NCBI RefSeq assembly: GCF_029626235.1
Contig: NZ_JARUBO010000005.1
Span: forward strand, 4,000,501-4,064,500
DNA length: 64,000 nt
Direction: 5' to 3'
DNA from: Micromonospora sp. WMMD1120
GTDB taxonomy: Bacteria > Actinomycetota > Actinomycetes > Mycobacteriales > Micromonosporaceae
The position numbers were made by a program, and so were the translations under genes. How positions within the stretch are numbered: the first letter of the stretch is position 1; each line of letters starts with the position of its first letter. A model generated the notes under the pieces. The model did not search any database and was not told where the DNA came from. It saw nothing but the letters and a program-made list of their open reading frames with translations. This document shows, in pieces, positions 47,525 to 55,457 of this stretch.

Positions 47525-47902
47525 TCAGGCGGCCTGCCGCCGGGCGCGGAGCACCGCCAGCCCGCCGAGGAGCACGCCGACCAATCCGACCGCCACTGCC
47601 ACGACGGCGCCGCCGAGCCCGTTGCCGGTGCCGACGCCACCGTCGGAGGTGGCCACCACCACGCCGCCGAGCGCGGTGCCGAGGAGTGCTGTCGCCACTG
47701 CCAGCCCGCCTCCCAGGAGGCCGGAAGCGGTGCCGAGCCGGCTGTCGGGGCGGCCCAGCGCCAGCCCACCGATGACGATGCTGACCAGCCCCAGCAGGAC
47801 GGCGGTGCTGGCGCCCAACCGTCCCGTGCTCATGGCGACCGCCGCGGTCGGCTGCGCGGCGGGTGCGGCTACGGCGGTGACGAACAGGTGGCGGACGGAC
47901 AT
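47525..47902 (-). CDS. Small four-helix membrane protein (DUF6223-like)
   Basis: 125 residues, four predicted membrane helices rich in Gly, Ala and Val. It starts MSVRHLFVTAVAAPAAQ, followed by GRLGASTAVLLGLVSIVIGG and ends with a basic RARRQAA tail. The pattern fits a small actinobacterial membrane family that I associate with DUF6223; function is unknown. It is alone between a convergent response regulator and the KAP gene. Confidence 0.65.
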   Translation of the reverse strand: MSVRHLFVTAVAAPAAQPTAAVAMSTGRLGASTAVLLGLVSIVIGGLALGRPDSRLGTASGLLGGGLAVATALLGTALGGVVVATSDGGVGTGNGLGGAVVAVAVGLVGVLLGGLAVLRARRQAA

Positions 47903-48046
47903 GGCGGATCTCCTCGATCGCGGGGCAGCTTCCGGCCGAAGCCTAGGAAGCGGACCGAGCCCGAGTCGTCATGCCGGAGATGACAGAGGCATTACCACCC
48001 TCGGAGTACGGATGCGTGCGGTCGTACCGCCACGGGTGACGTCGCC

Positions 48047-49717
48047 TCAGATCGCGCCCGGGGGTCGAGCGGACAGTTGCCGCAGTGAGCGGAGCTCGCT
48101 CTGGAGGCTGGTGATCTGCTTGTCGACGTCGACGAGCCAAGCGGCGGCCTTCTCGACGGTCATCGCGCTCTGCGGCACGCGTACCAGCTTGCTGATCCGG
48201 TCCAGGACCACAATGGCGCGGTCTGACTCACCGGCCCCCGCGAACAGCCGGCGCAGCTCCGCGACGACGTCCGACAACTCGCGGCCGACGTCCTCCACGC
48301 GCCGGGCCATCGACCCCTGCTCAAGCAGCTGTGGGACGGTTCTGGCGAGCCGGCGCAACAGGCCGACCTTGCCGTACGCCTCCGTCACCCACTTCTCGAC
48401 GTGCACCGCCGTCTCCAGACTGGTGTGGTACGCCCGCAGACCACCACCGGTGAGCGGGGCGGCGCAGGGGGAGCGTAGGAACGCGGTCAGGTCCGGTGCC
48501 GGCCCGCCCAGGGTCGGCCACATCTCGCTCAACGCCGCCGAGTTCCCGTCCCGGTAGTCACGGATCGTCGCGGAGAAGGCATCCGGATCGTCGAGCAGGA
48601 TCTCGTACAGCCCCCAGTCGTACCGGAAGGCGAGGGTTTGCACGGCGAGGACGGTGTCGCGGTCGAGCTGCCGGCGCACCAGCATCTGGAGCGTGTAGGC
48701 ATTGACGAACCGCTTGATTTCACGCGGGTTGACCTGGCCGTCCACCGCGATGTGATCCAGATAGCCCCGCACCCGGTCCTGGAGGTCGGCGCGTTGCTCC
48801 TCGGGCAACCTCGCTGACTCGCAGATGCTGGCGAGGAGTTCGTCCAACTGCTCCGCCACCATCGGCGGCAACGTGTACGGCACCTGGAAGATCTTCTTGA
48901 CGTATTCACGCTCCAGCAGCCGAGCCCGTCGTGCGGTGCCGATCGCCCCGGCCTGGCCTACCTCGCTGACCGCTGCGGGAAGGGCCTTCGCCACCTTCAC
49001 CTGCACGGCCTGCTCCACGACTGACTGGTCGAGACCCACCACGAAGACGAAGCCGGGCAGGTCGAAGAAGAGTTTCATCGACTCGATGACGTCCAGCGCG
49101 GTGGACGGCAGGCACCGGTCGAGGTCGTCGATGAAGACCACCACCCGTTCGATGCCACTGGTCGTCATGGTCTCGAAAGCCTTCTGCAACTCCTCGAAGC
49201 AGGAGTAGTAGAGCGACTGCGCAGCGGTGTCGGCGAGCTTGCCGTCGCCCACCAGGTCGTCGACCGTCGCGCCACCGTCGTACTGCACCGTGGCGACCCC
49301 GAGTATCCCGATCTCCGCCGACATGCCCCGGGCGAGCGCCCGCACGACGCGACCCACCCGCGCGGCCGCCTCACGGACGAGCTGCCGGGCGGCCGGGTCA
49401 CGCTCGGCGGCCAACCGCACGAGCTCACCGCGGATGGTGTCGAGCAACGGAACGATCAGGTGTGGTTCTCGCTCGTAGCGCCAGGCGTTGAACCACGGCG
49501 CGAGGGTGCGGTTCTTGTCGAGATTCGCCTCGACCGCCTGCATGAGAGTGGTCTTGCCGGACCCCCAGCCGCCGAATATGCCCACGGCGAACTGGGGCTC
49601 ACTAGTCTCGATCATGGTGGCGAGGGCACGTCCGATCCGAGTGAAACCGAGCGCTGGCGCGTCGGACGGAGTGTCGAGAAGAATCCGTTCCCTGGACACA
49701 CAAACCCCATTCACCAT
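48047..49717 (-). CDS. KAP-family P-loop NTPase, last gene of a six-gene operon
   Basis: 556 residues. Walker A GGWGSGKTT (49-57), the KAP-typical FNAWRYE after it, and Walker B VVVFIDDLDRC (about 192-202) followed by DVIESMKLFFDLPGFVFVVGLD, all hallmarks of KAP NTPases. The usual membrane-helix insert is not evident, so the protein may be soluble. The C-terminal 200 residues are helical, ending with a possible coiled coil (VDKQITSLQSELRSLRQL). Its ATG overlaps the stop of the PfkB-like gene by seven bases. KAP NTPases include the phage-exclusion protein PifA, which makes a defence role possible for this operon. Confidence 0.88.
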   Translation of the reverse strand: MVNGVCVSRERILLDTPSDAPALGFTRIGRALATMIETSEPQFAVGIFGGWGSGKTTLMQAVEANLDKNRTLAPWFNAWRYEREPHLIVPLLDTIRGELVRLAAERDPAARQLVREAAARVGRVVRALARGMSAEIGILGVATVQYDGGATVDDLVGDGKLADTAAQSLYYSCFEELQKAFETMTTSGIERVVVFIDDLDRCLPSTALDVIESMKLFFDLPGFVFVVGLDQSVVEQAVQVKVAKALPAAVSEVGQAGAIGTARRARLLEREYVKKIFQVPYTLPPMVAEQLDELLASICESARLPEEQRADLQDRVRGYLDHIAVDGQVNPREIKRFVNAYTLQMLVRRQLDRDTVLAVQTLAFRYDWGLYEILLDDPDAFSATIRDYRDGNSAALSEMWPTLGGPAPDLTAFLRSPCAAPLTGGGLRAYHTSLETAVHVEKWVTEAYGKVGLLRRLARTVPQLLEQGSMARRVEDVGRELSDVVAELRRLFAGAGESDRAIVVLDRISKLVRVPQSAMTVEKAAAWLVDVDKQITSLQSELRSLRQLSARPPGAI

Positions 49718-50610
49718 CGGGCGGAGTGGTCAGCCGTACGTTCCGGCTCGCGCCATCCGCAGAACCGCGCGGCCAACACCTCCACCATGAATCGGTCGGT
49801 CAACGCCGTCCGGCCGTTTGCCGTCGCCAGTTGCCGAACCGTCGACCGCCCGTGGCTGTCGACCACCCAGCACGTCCGGTCAGGTAGCTGGACGAGGAGC
49901 GTGTCGTGGTGTTCGAGGAACTTCTCTACCACCGCCGGCAGCTCGGCGTAGTCGCGGGGTGCCGTCCGGCGCGAACCCGCGTACGCGAGCAGCGTGTCCG
50001 CCGCGGCGGCCAGCACGTCAACCGGTTGCAGGAGGCGTGTCAGCTCGGCCGCCGGGATGCTGCGGTGCACCGAGTGTGGCACCAGATCCAGCGCCACCGG
50101 CACCTGTGCCGCCACCGCCGCGCGCATGATCCGTTCGGTGCCGGCGCGGGTAGCGTCCCGGAAGAGCGCGTGACCGGACACCACGAGGACTCCGACGTCG
50201 TCGAGCGCGCCGGTGAGTTGGTTGATGGTGTCCTCACTCCACTGTGTCGCGGAGGCGCCGGGATCGACGAGCATGATCCGTTCCTGGTCGTTCAGATAGG
50301 TGATCACGGCGGTGCCGACGGTACGCGGAGACGGGTTGACGATCAGATCCACACCGGCGGCCCGGAGTGTGGCCAGTGGACCGACGATGCCTGGAGGGTC
50401 GGCGCCGGCCACCGCGAGCCGGACCGGGCCGAGGCCCAACCGGACGGCGTGCAGAGCGATGTGCGAGCCGCTTCCACCAAGCCGCATCGAGGTGCGGCCG
50501 TAGGCGTGGTCGAGAAGTTCGGCATCGAGCGTCAGCGGCACGTTCGGCTCGGCGATGACGTCGAGCATGACGTCAGCCACGATCAGCATGCCCCGTGGGC
50601 GCACCGCCAT
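49711..50610 (-). CDS. PfkB-like carbohydrate/nucleoside kinase with degenerate active site
   Basis: 299 residues. Ribokinase-fold landmarks are the N-terminal ADVMLDVI, MRLGGSGSHIALHAVRLGL and VGTAVITYLN. The C-terminal signature DTTGAGDxF, which forms the anion hole and holds the catalytic base, is replaced by NGRTALTDRFMVEV: one Asp remains but the GAG glycines are lost. The protein may be a binding or regulatory homologue, or a kinase with an altered site. Starts six bases after the NTPase stop; overlaps the KAP start. Substrate by context could be a nucleoside or ribosylated base. Confidence 0.75.
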   Translation of the reverse strand: MAVRPRGMLIVADVMLDVIAEPNVPLTLDAELLDHAYGRTSMRLGGSGSHIALHAVRLGLGPVRLAVAGADPPGIVGPLATLRAAGVDLIVNPSPRTVGTAVITYLNDQERIMLVDPGASATQWSEDTINQLTGALDDVGVLVVSGHALFRDATRAGTERIMRAAVAAQVPVALDLVPHSVHRSIPAAELTRLLQPVDVLAAAADTLLAYAGSRRTAPRDYAELPAVVEKFLEHHDTLLVQLPDRTCWVVDSHGRSTVRQLATANGRTALTDRFMVEVLAARFCGWREPERTADHSARW

Positions 50611-50616
50611 CCCCAG

Positions 50617-51177
50617 CTAGACCCGGCTCGACACGTCCACCCAGACCGGCAGCGACCGCATCAGGGCGAGCATGAGCGGTTGCACGTACAACGACTCCCG
50701 GGTGATCCGATCGACAGTCAGTGCGCCAACCAGCCCGGTGACGGGCGGACGGTCGGCGTGGGCCAGTGAGCTCAGGTCGCCCATCGCGGCGCCCTGTCGA
50801 ATGCGGACCGCCACCTGCTCGGGTAGTTCGAAACTGGCGGTGCGACTGATCCCGGTGACGTCCTGATGTCGCACCACCACCCACCCGATCGCCATCAACG
50901 TGCCCTCGACGGAGTCCACACCACCTTCGATGCCGACCCAGAAGTCAGCGCTCGGCAGGGCGACGTGAGCCCTTTCCGCACGGTGGCGTGCTCCGGCCAA
51001 CGTCTCCTGATCCGAGAGGGGCTGCGTGGGTGCGGTGGGCACGTCCACCGGTCGGGTGACGATCAGACGGTCGAGCAGGAGCGGAAACGCCTGTTCGACC
51101 GCCGCCAACTTGACCGGGTTGCGCGACCCCACCGCGACGGTGAGCGGCGGTGCGGTGGGCTCGTGGATGTCACGCAT
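50617..51177 (-). CDS. YjjX-type non-canonical purine NTP phosphatase (inosine/xanthosine triphosphatase-like)
   Basis: 186 residues. VAVGSRNPVKLAAVEQAF (14-31), QPLSDQETLAGARHRA and DFWVGIEGGV (78-87) are the family signatures; a late ALTVDRITRESLY completes the fold. Known members hydrolyse ITP/XTP to monophosphates. The ATG overlaps the methyltransferase stop by eight bases. In this operon it may destroy or process an unusual nucleotide produced by the phosphoribosyltransferase-like and kinase-like proteins. Confidence 0.85.
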   Translation of the reverse strand: MRDIHEPTAPPLTVAVGSRNPVKLAAVEQAFPLLLDRLIVTRPVDVPTAPTQPLSDQETLAGARHRAERAHVALPSADFWVGIEGGVDSVEGTLMAIGWVVVRHQDVTGISRTASFELPEQVAVRIRQGAAMGDLSSLAHADRPPVTGLVGALTVDRITRESLYVQPLMLALMRSLPVWVDVSSRV

Positions 51178-51928
51178 TCGACGCCTCCGTTGGCGATGTT
51201 CCCGCCGCCTGCCACACGGCTGTCGATCGGGTCGCCTCGTGCGCCACGACGCTTCCCGGCAGGGCCTGACCGATCTGCTTGCGGAACCCCGACGGCGAGT
51301 AAAAGACGTCCCGTCGCAGGTGAGCGATCCATCCGGGGTCGACGCGGAACAGCGTGATATCGAGCGCTGCGCGGACGCCGAGGCGTCGGCGGTAACCGGG
51401 AAAGGCGCGGATCGCCGCGGTCAGGTGTGGCCAGGCGGACCGCGAGCCGGGCATGGTGAAGTCGACGATCACCGCAACGCCGTCGGGCGCCAACACCCGG
51501 CGGATCTCCGCGGTGGTGCCGCGCAGCGACAGGTGGTGCAGGACGCCGTAGCTGTAGACCAGGTGGACCGACCGGTCGAGCAGCGGAATCCGCTCGGCGT
51601 CGCCGGCGAGCCAGGACACCCCCCCCGAACCGGACCCCTCCCGCCCGGCCGCGAGTCGGACGGTGCAGACGCACCGGTCCAACCCGACGACCCGGTCGAA
51701 CCGTGCCGCCAACTCACGGGCCACCGCCCCGGTGCCGCAGCCCAGGTCCAGCGCCACCCCGCCGGTCCGGGGAGCGGCCTCAACGAGTAGGCCGGCCACG
51801 GACGCAGCCCGCTGCGCCTCCCAGAGTGACCGGCGTCGGGCGGCACGCCCGCTCGCCAGTCGGTGTGACTGCCGACCCCGCCGGGCGGACCCCCCACACC
51901 GGTGGCACTCGGTTGGCGTCCTGGTCAT
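51170..51928 (-). CDS. Class I SAM-dependent methyltransferase
   Basis: 252 residues from the ATG at 51928, which overlaps the previous stop as ATGA. Motif I is ALDLGCGTGAVA (59-70), followed by VVGLDRC, a GDAERIPLLD acidic segment and YSYGVLHHL. The N-terminus has a CHRCGG pair (Cys8, Cys11) that could bind zinc with downstream residues. The C-terminal part (YRRRLGVRAALD) is basic. Resembles small-molecule or RNA-base methyltransferases; the operon suggests a nucleobase or nucleotide acceptor. Confidence 0.85.
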   Translation of the reverse strand: MTRTPTECHRCGGSARRGRQSHRLASGRAARRRSLWEAQRAASVAGLLVEAAPRTGGVALDLGCGTGAVARELAARFDRVVGLDRCVCTVRLAAGREGSGSGGVSWLAGDAERIPLLDRSVHLVYSYGVLHHLSLRGTTAEIRRVLAPDGVAVIVDFTMPGSRSAWPHLTAAIRAFPGYRRRLGVRAALDITLFRVDPGWIAHLRRDVFYSPSGFRKQIGQALPGSVVAHEATRSTAVWQAAGTSPTEASNA

Positions 51929-52587
51929 GCCGGCGCGGGCCCGGAGCGACCGGAGGCCCAGGTCAGGTATGGCCATTCCGAACCACCGAGGGCATAGTCC
52001 CCGGCGTCGAATCCGGGGCCCACCATTCGGCCGCCGTCGTCGACCCGCTCGTCGTGCCAGATGCAGGTGACGTCGATGTCCGCTGCGGACAGCAGCCTCC
52101 GACGGGCGACGTCGGCCAGGAACAGCGTGGCGACACTCAGTCGCCGCAGCCTCGCCATCGGCAGGCGGGACCGGAGTTCGTCCAGGCAGGCGGCCATGGT
52201 GCGACCCGAGGCGACGATCACGTCGACCAACACGAGTCGAGCTCCGGGGACGGCCGGCAACGAGACGTACGCCACGCGGGGCTGTTGGTGGTGTGCCTGA
52301 CGGATCGGTGCCATCACCCCGCTCGGGCCTGGTCCGACCACGTCCCGCCAGGCCGACTGGAGCAGCAGACCGCCCCGCATGACGAAGATCGGCACCAGGA
52401 CGTCGCCCGGCTGTGCCGCTCGCTGGAGCCCCTGCAACAGGATCTTCCCCATCGCGGAAACCAGCCTGCTCGCCTCCAGCGGGTCCGCGCGCCGGGCGAG
52501 CAGGTCGCGCTTGAGCCGGTCCGCCTCCCGAGAGACGATCACCAGTAGCGGTGTCGCCGATGCGTCGGCGTAAGACTCTGGCTGCAT
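51925..52587 (-). CDS. Uracil phosphoribosyltransferase-like type I PRTase
   Basis: 220 residues. The ATG overlaps the stop of the toroid gene (TGATG). UPRT features: VPIFVMRGGLLL near 65-76 (ILRAGL-like), the PRPP loop LVDVIVASGRTM (120-131; canonical DPMLATGGT) and the C-terminal uracil-site-like MVGPGFDAGDYALGG (188-202; canonical PGLGDAGDR-FG). The substitutions in the PRPP loop and base site suggest another base or altered specificity rather than housekeeping pyrimidine salvage. Its place in a non-salvage operon also supports specialisation. Confidence 0.82.
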   Translation of the reverse strand: MQPESYADASATPLLVIVSREADRLKRDLLARRADPLEASRLVSAMGKILLQGLQRAAQPGDVLVPIFVMRGGLLLQSAWRDVVGPGPSGVMAPIRQAHHQQPRVAYVSLPAVPGARLVLVDVIVASGRTMAACLDELRSRLPMARLRRLSVATLFLADVARRRLLSAADIDVTCIWHDERVDDGGRMVGPGFDAGDYALGGSEWPYLTWASGRSGPAPA

Positions 52588-53849
52588 CACGATCGTCCCT
52601 CCCACTGGCGTAGGAGGCCGGGCAGCCGGCGCGTTCGGCGGTTCGTCTCGCCCGACTCGGCGATCAGCCGTTCCAGCATGGCGACGCGGTCAGTGAGCGC
52701 GGCGAGATCGTCGGTAGCCGCGGACGCCGTCGACGTGACGTCGGCGAGGCGGTCGGTCAGCTCGCGGATGACGGCGCGAACCACGCTCAGTTGGCCGGAC
52801 TTCTCCAGCCGGTCGCGGTAGAGGATCAATCCCGAGGTCGCCTCCAACACCGCCCAGGACGGTGCCGCGTCCGGCACGGTGGCGACACTCCAGTACGTGT
52901 CGTCCACGTGCCTCGCCCGCATGTCGGCGACAAGGGAGTGCACGATGTCGTCCATCGGGTCCACGCCCAGTTTGAGCAGCGCGATCAGGCTCCGCTCGGC
53001 CGGCAGATGGGTCCAGGTCAGGCGGCTGCCGACCGGGAGGTCGCTCGGGTAGTCCTCGCTGTAGTGATAGTGCTCCAGCCACGGGTTCGACCGGTCCGTG
53101 ACCTCCCGCAACAACCACTCGCGCGACTCGTCCAGGGTGGACGGCTCGGCGCCCGCGGCCAACAGGCCCTCCACCGCGTGACTCGTGTGGGCGAGAGAGC
53201 CCGACCGGCCGGTTCGGCTGCCCCAGGCACCTCCTGGCAGCCGCCGTCGACGTATCCACTCGGCGGCCGCGCCCACGCTCGCCTGGACTCCGTCGTGGTG
53301 CTGCCCGACCAGGGTCAGGGTACGGATCGCGTACGCGGTGCAGGTGACGTCGCTCAACTGGTCCTTCGGCAGATTGCCCCACCCGCCGTCCGGGTTCTGG
53401 GCCCGCCGCAGCCAGGCGGCGCCCCCCGCTATCGCGTCCTGTGCGTGGCCACCCAGCGATACCAGCGCACCGAGGACGAGACAGGTCGTCAGGGTCAGGC
53501 AGATCCGTCCCTCAAGTTCGGGTTTCGTCCACCCGCCGTCGGCCTGCACCACGTCGACCAGGTACTGGCCGGCCCCGTCCATCTGGTAGTCGCGGCGGCC
53601 CTCGTGAATCAGGGCCAGTGACTGCACGACGCACGCGGTCCCGGTGACCGTTGGCTGGCCGCCCTCGTCGAGGAACTGCCGCCAGCCGCCGCCAGGACTG
53701 GCGCCGATGTATCGACTACGGGCGTACTTCGCGACGCTGTCCAGTTCCCTGCGGGTGCGGTCCAGTTCCATGGTGACGCCGAGCATCTTCGCGTCGAACG
53801 TCCACAGGTCCTCGGTCACGGCACCGCCCATCATGCTCGACAGGGCCAC
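52587..53849 (-). CDS. Alpha/alpha-toroid (prenyltransferase/squalene-oxidase repeat) protein
   Basis: 420 residues. At least three QW-like repeats: VQADGGWT (101-108), QNPDGGWG (151-158) and RLPGGAWG (203-210), with helix pairs between them, as in terpene-cyclase/protein-prenyltransferase barrels. The cyclase DxDD motif is not seen, so it is probably not a cyclase. The last 70 residues form a likely coiled coil (ELTDRLADVTSTASAA...LTDRVAMLERLIAE). The listed start is GTG; ATGs at 53834 or 53831 are equally plausible since no strong ribosome site is present. It is the first gene of the operon and may be a scaffold or sensor. Confidence 0.78.
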   Translation of the reverse strand: MALSSMMGGAVTEDLWTFDAKMLGVTMELDRTRRELDSVAKYARSRYIGASPGGGWRQFLDEGGQPTVTGTACVVQSLALIHEGRRDYQMDGAGQYLVDVVQADGGWTKPELEGRICLTLTTCLVLGALVSLGGHAQDAIAGGAAWLRRAQNPDGGWGNLPKDQLSDVTCTAYAIRTLTLVGQHHDGVQASVGAAAEWIRRRRLPGGAWGSRTGRSGSLAHTSHAVEGLLAAGAEPSTLDESREWLLREVTDRSNPWLEHYHYSEDYPSDLPVGSRLTWTHLPAERSLIALLKLGVDPMDDIVHSLVADMRARHVDDTYWSVATVPDAAPSWAVLEATSGLILYRDRLEKSGQLSVVRAVIRELTDRLADVTSTASAATDDLAALTDRVAMLERLIAESGETNRRTRRLPGLLRQWEGRS

Positions 53850-53968
53850 ATCGGAGATCGATGGCGCTTCCCGTCATACGATGTTGGCGGCTGACGTTGG
53901 GTCTCGTCAATGACGGCTGACCGTCGGCGGGAAATCTCCGGATCGGTGGAGCAGAGCTGGCCCGGGCG

Positions 53969-54730
53969 TCACCTCTGCCAGGTGTCGATGGCGCGCACCC
54001 CGTCGCGGAGGGTCCGGTCCAGGATCGTGGGGTTGCCGCTGGTGCCCTCCCACCCCTGGTCGTCGAGGACCGTCACCGCGTCGTCGACGCGGGCCACGGC
54101 GATCTGGCTGGACGCCAGGCGGCCGGTGCGCTCGCCGCTCAGAGCCGTCTCCGGCCATGTCCGGGTCAGCAGCAACGCCTCGTCGCCGACGCCGGTCAGT
54201 GTCTTGCTCTGCACCGTGACCGGCCCGGACCGCTCGTAGGTCGGGCACGCCTCGATGGCGGTCCGCAGACGGGTCAGGTACGCCGAGGCGCCGTCGCCGT
54301 CGAAGCTGAAGATGGTCTGGTGGATCATGCCCTGCGGCACGTTGCTGGACGGCTCGTCGGCCAGCTTGTAGGTGACCGTCATCGCGGCGCTCGCTGTCAC
54401 CTGCCGATCCCCGGTGCCGAACTCGTTGGCGCAGAGCTTCGGCAGGGCGTCCCCGACCGACGTCGCCCGCCGGGGAGACTTGCGCAGCTCGGTGGGCAGC
54501 TCGACGAAGGCCGACGTCGGGATGGTCGCCGGCGCGCTGTCGCTCGGCGATGCCGGTCCGGTCGGGGTCGTCGACGCCGGGGCGGAGGTCGGCGCCGTGC
54601 TCGTCGGGGCGGCGGCGGGCGGGTCCTCGGTGGCGGTGCAGGCCGTCGCGAGCGCAACGGTGCCGAGCAACGGGACCAGCGCGGCCAGGCGGCGCGCACG
54701 GGCGGTCGGTGCGTGGCGGTATCGGCTCAT
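53969..54730 (-). CDS. Secreted lipoprotein with PknH-sensor-like domain
   Basis: 253 residues. ATG at 54730 follows GAGGGG. Signal peptide with a weak lipobox ending ATAC (Cys31), then a Thr/Pro/Ser-rich spacer (about 36-75) and a compact domain (about 80-253) containing CANEF and CPTYERSG cysteines, VPQGMIHQTIFSF and GDEALLLTRT. The disulfide and sheet pattern resembles extracellular PknH-type sensor domains of actinobacteria. The function is unknown. Separate transcription unit upstream of the six-gene operon, same strand. Confidence 0.75.
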   Translation of the reverse strand: MSRYRHAPTARARRLAALVPLLGTVALATACTATEDPPAAAPTSTAPTSAPASTTPTGPASPSDSAPATIPTSAFVELPTELRKSPRRATSVGDALPKLCANEFGTGDRQVTASAAMTVTYKLADEPSSNVPQGMIHQTIFSFDGDGASAYLTRLRTAIEACPTYERSGPVTVQSKTLTGVGDEALLLTRTWPETALSGERTGRLASSQIAVARVDDAVTVLDDQGWEGTSGNPTILDRTLRDGVRAIDTWQR

Positions 54731-54889
54731 GATCACCCCTCGGCTCTACCCGGGCAGTTCCCCGCGGCGAGTGATCCGAAACGACCACGCACCGCAATCG
54801 GACGCTAACCGGACGGCCGGCAAACGGGACGTCGCCACACCGATGGCGCTGCGATCGGCCATCTGACCAGCGTGTTCGCCCGGACCCGG

Positions 54890-55261
54890 TCAGCGGGTGC
54901 GCTTCGTGGCCCGCTTGCGCGGCGGCGTGAGCAGGTCGGCGATCTGCGCGATGGCGGCGGGCACCAGGCGGTAGTACGCCCACACCCCGCGCTTGTCGCG
55001 TTCGAGCAGGCCGGCCTCGGTGAGGATCCGGAGGTGGTGGCTCACCGTCGGTTGGGAGAGGTTGAGCGCCGCGGTGAGGTCGCTCACCGACGCCTCACCG
55101 TCCGGTGCGGACTGGATCAGGCTGAGCAGTCGCAGTCGCGCCGGATCGGCGAAGGCCTTGAGCACCCCCGCCAGTCGCTCGGCGTCGGCCCGCTTGATCG
55201 GATCGCCGGTGAGCGGCGAGATCGCAGGCATGGCAGTTTTCGCAGTTCCCACGCCTGCCAT
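54890..55261 (-). CDS. ArsR-family winged-helix repressor
   Basis: 123 residues. The winged helix spans about 28-105 with KAFADPARLRLLSLIQSA, VSDLTAALNLSQPTVSHHLRIL and the wing LERDKRGVWAYYRL. No metal-binding CxC motif is present in the recognition helix, so the classic arsenic/cadmium site is absent. The tail is strongly basic (PPRKRATKRTR). No obvious target gene is adjacent. The exact start is uncertain by up to ten codons. Confidence 0.85.
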   Translation of the reverse strand: MAGVGTAKTAMPAISPLTGDPIKRADAERLAGVLKAFADPARLRLLSLIQSAPDGEASVSDLTAALNLSQPTVSHHLRILTEAGLLERDKRGVWAYYRLVPAAIAQIADLLTPPRKRATKRTR

Positions 55262-55378
55262 AGTGACACCAAAACCATCAATAAGCTGGCAGAACAGACA
55301 TCAGTCCGCCGATGGCGTCCGGATGGCCGCTACGGAGAGCCGCCAGTGCGCCGACCGGCGACGATCGTGGCGGCGTAG

Positions 55379-55413
55379 GGGCCGTGTGGGGCGCCGCCGC
55401 ACCCCACACGGCC
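55379..55413 (-). terminator. Terminator of the second GH10 xylanase
   Basis: GGCCGTGTGGGG (55380-55391) pairs exactly with CCCCACACGGCC (55402-55413); flanking GTAG/CTAC extends it with one bulge. Lies 45 bases past the xylanase stop on the minus strand. Confidence 0.85.
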
Positions 55414-55457
55414 CTACACCGACGTACCCGCCGTCGAATCAGCTGGGCCCGCCGGGG

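Noticed and set aside
52587..53849. Terpene (squalene-hopene-type) cyclase
   Set aside because: QW-like repeats are present, but the protein is too short, has no DxDD motif, and sits among nucleotide-type enzymes.
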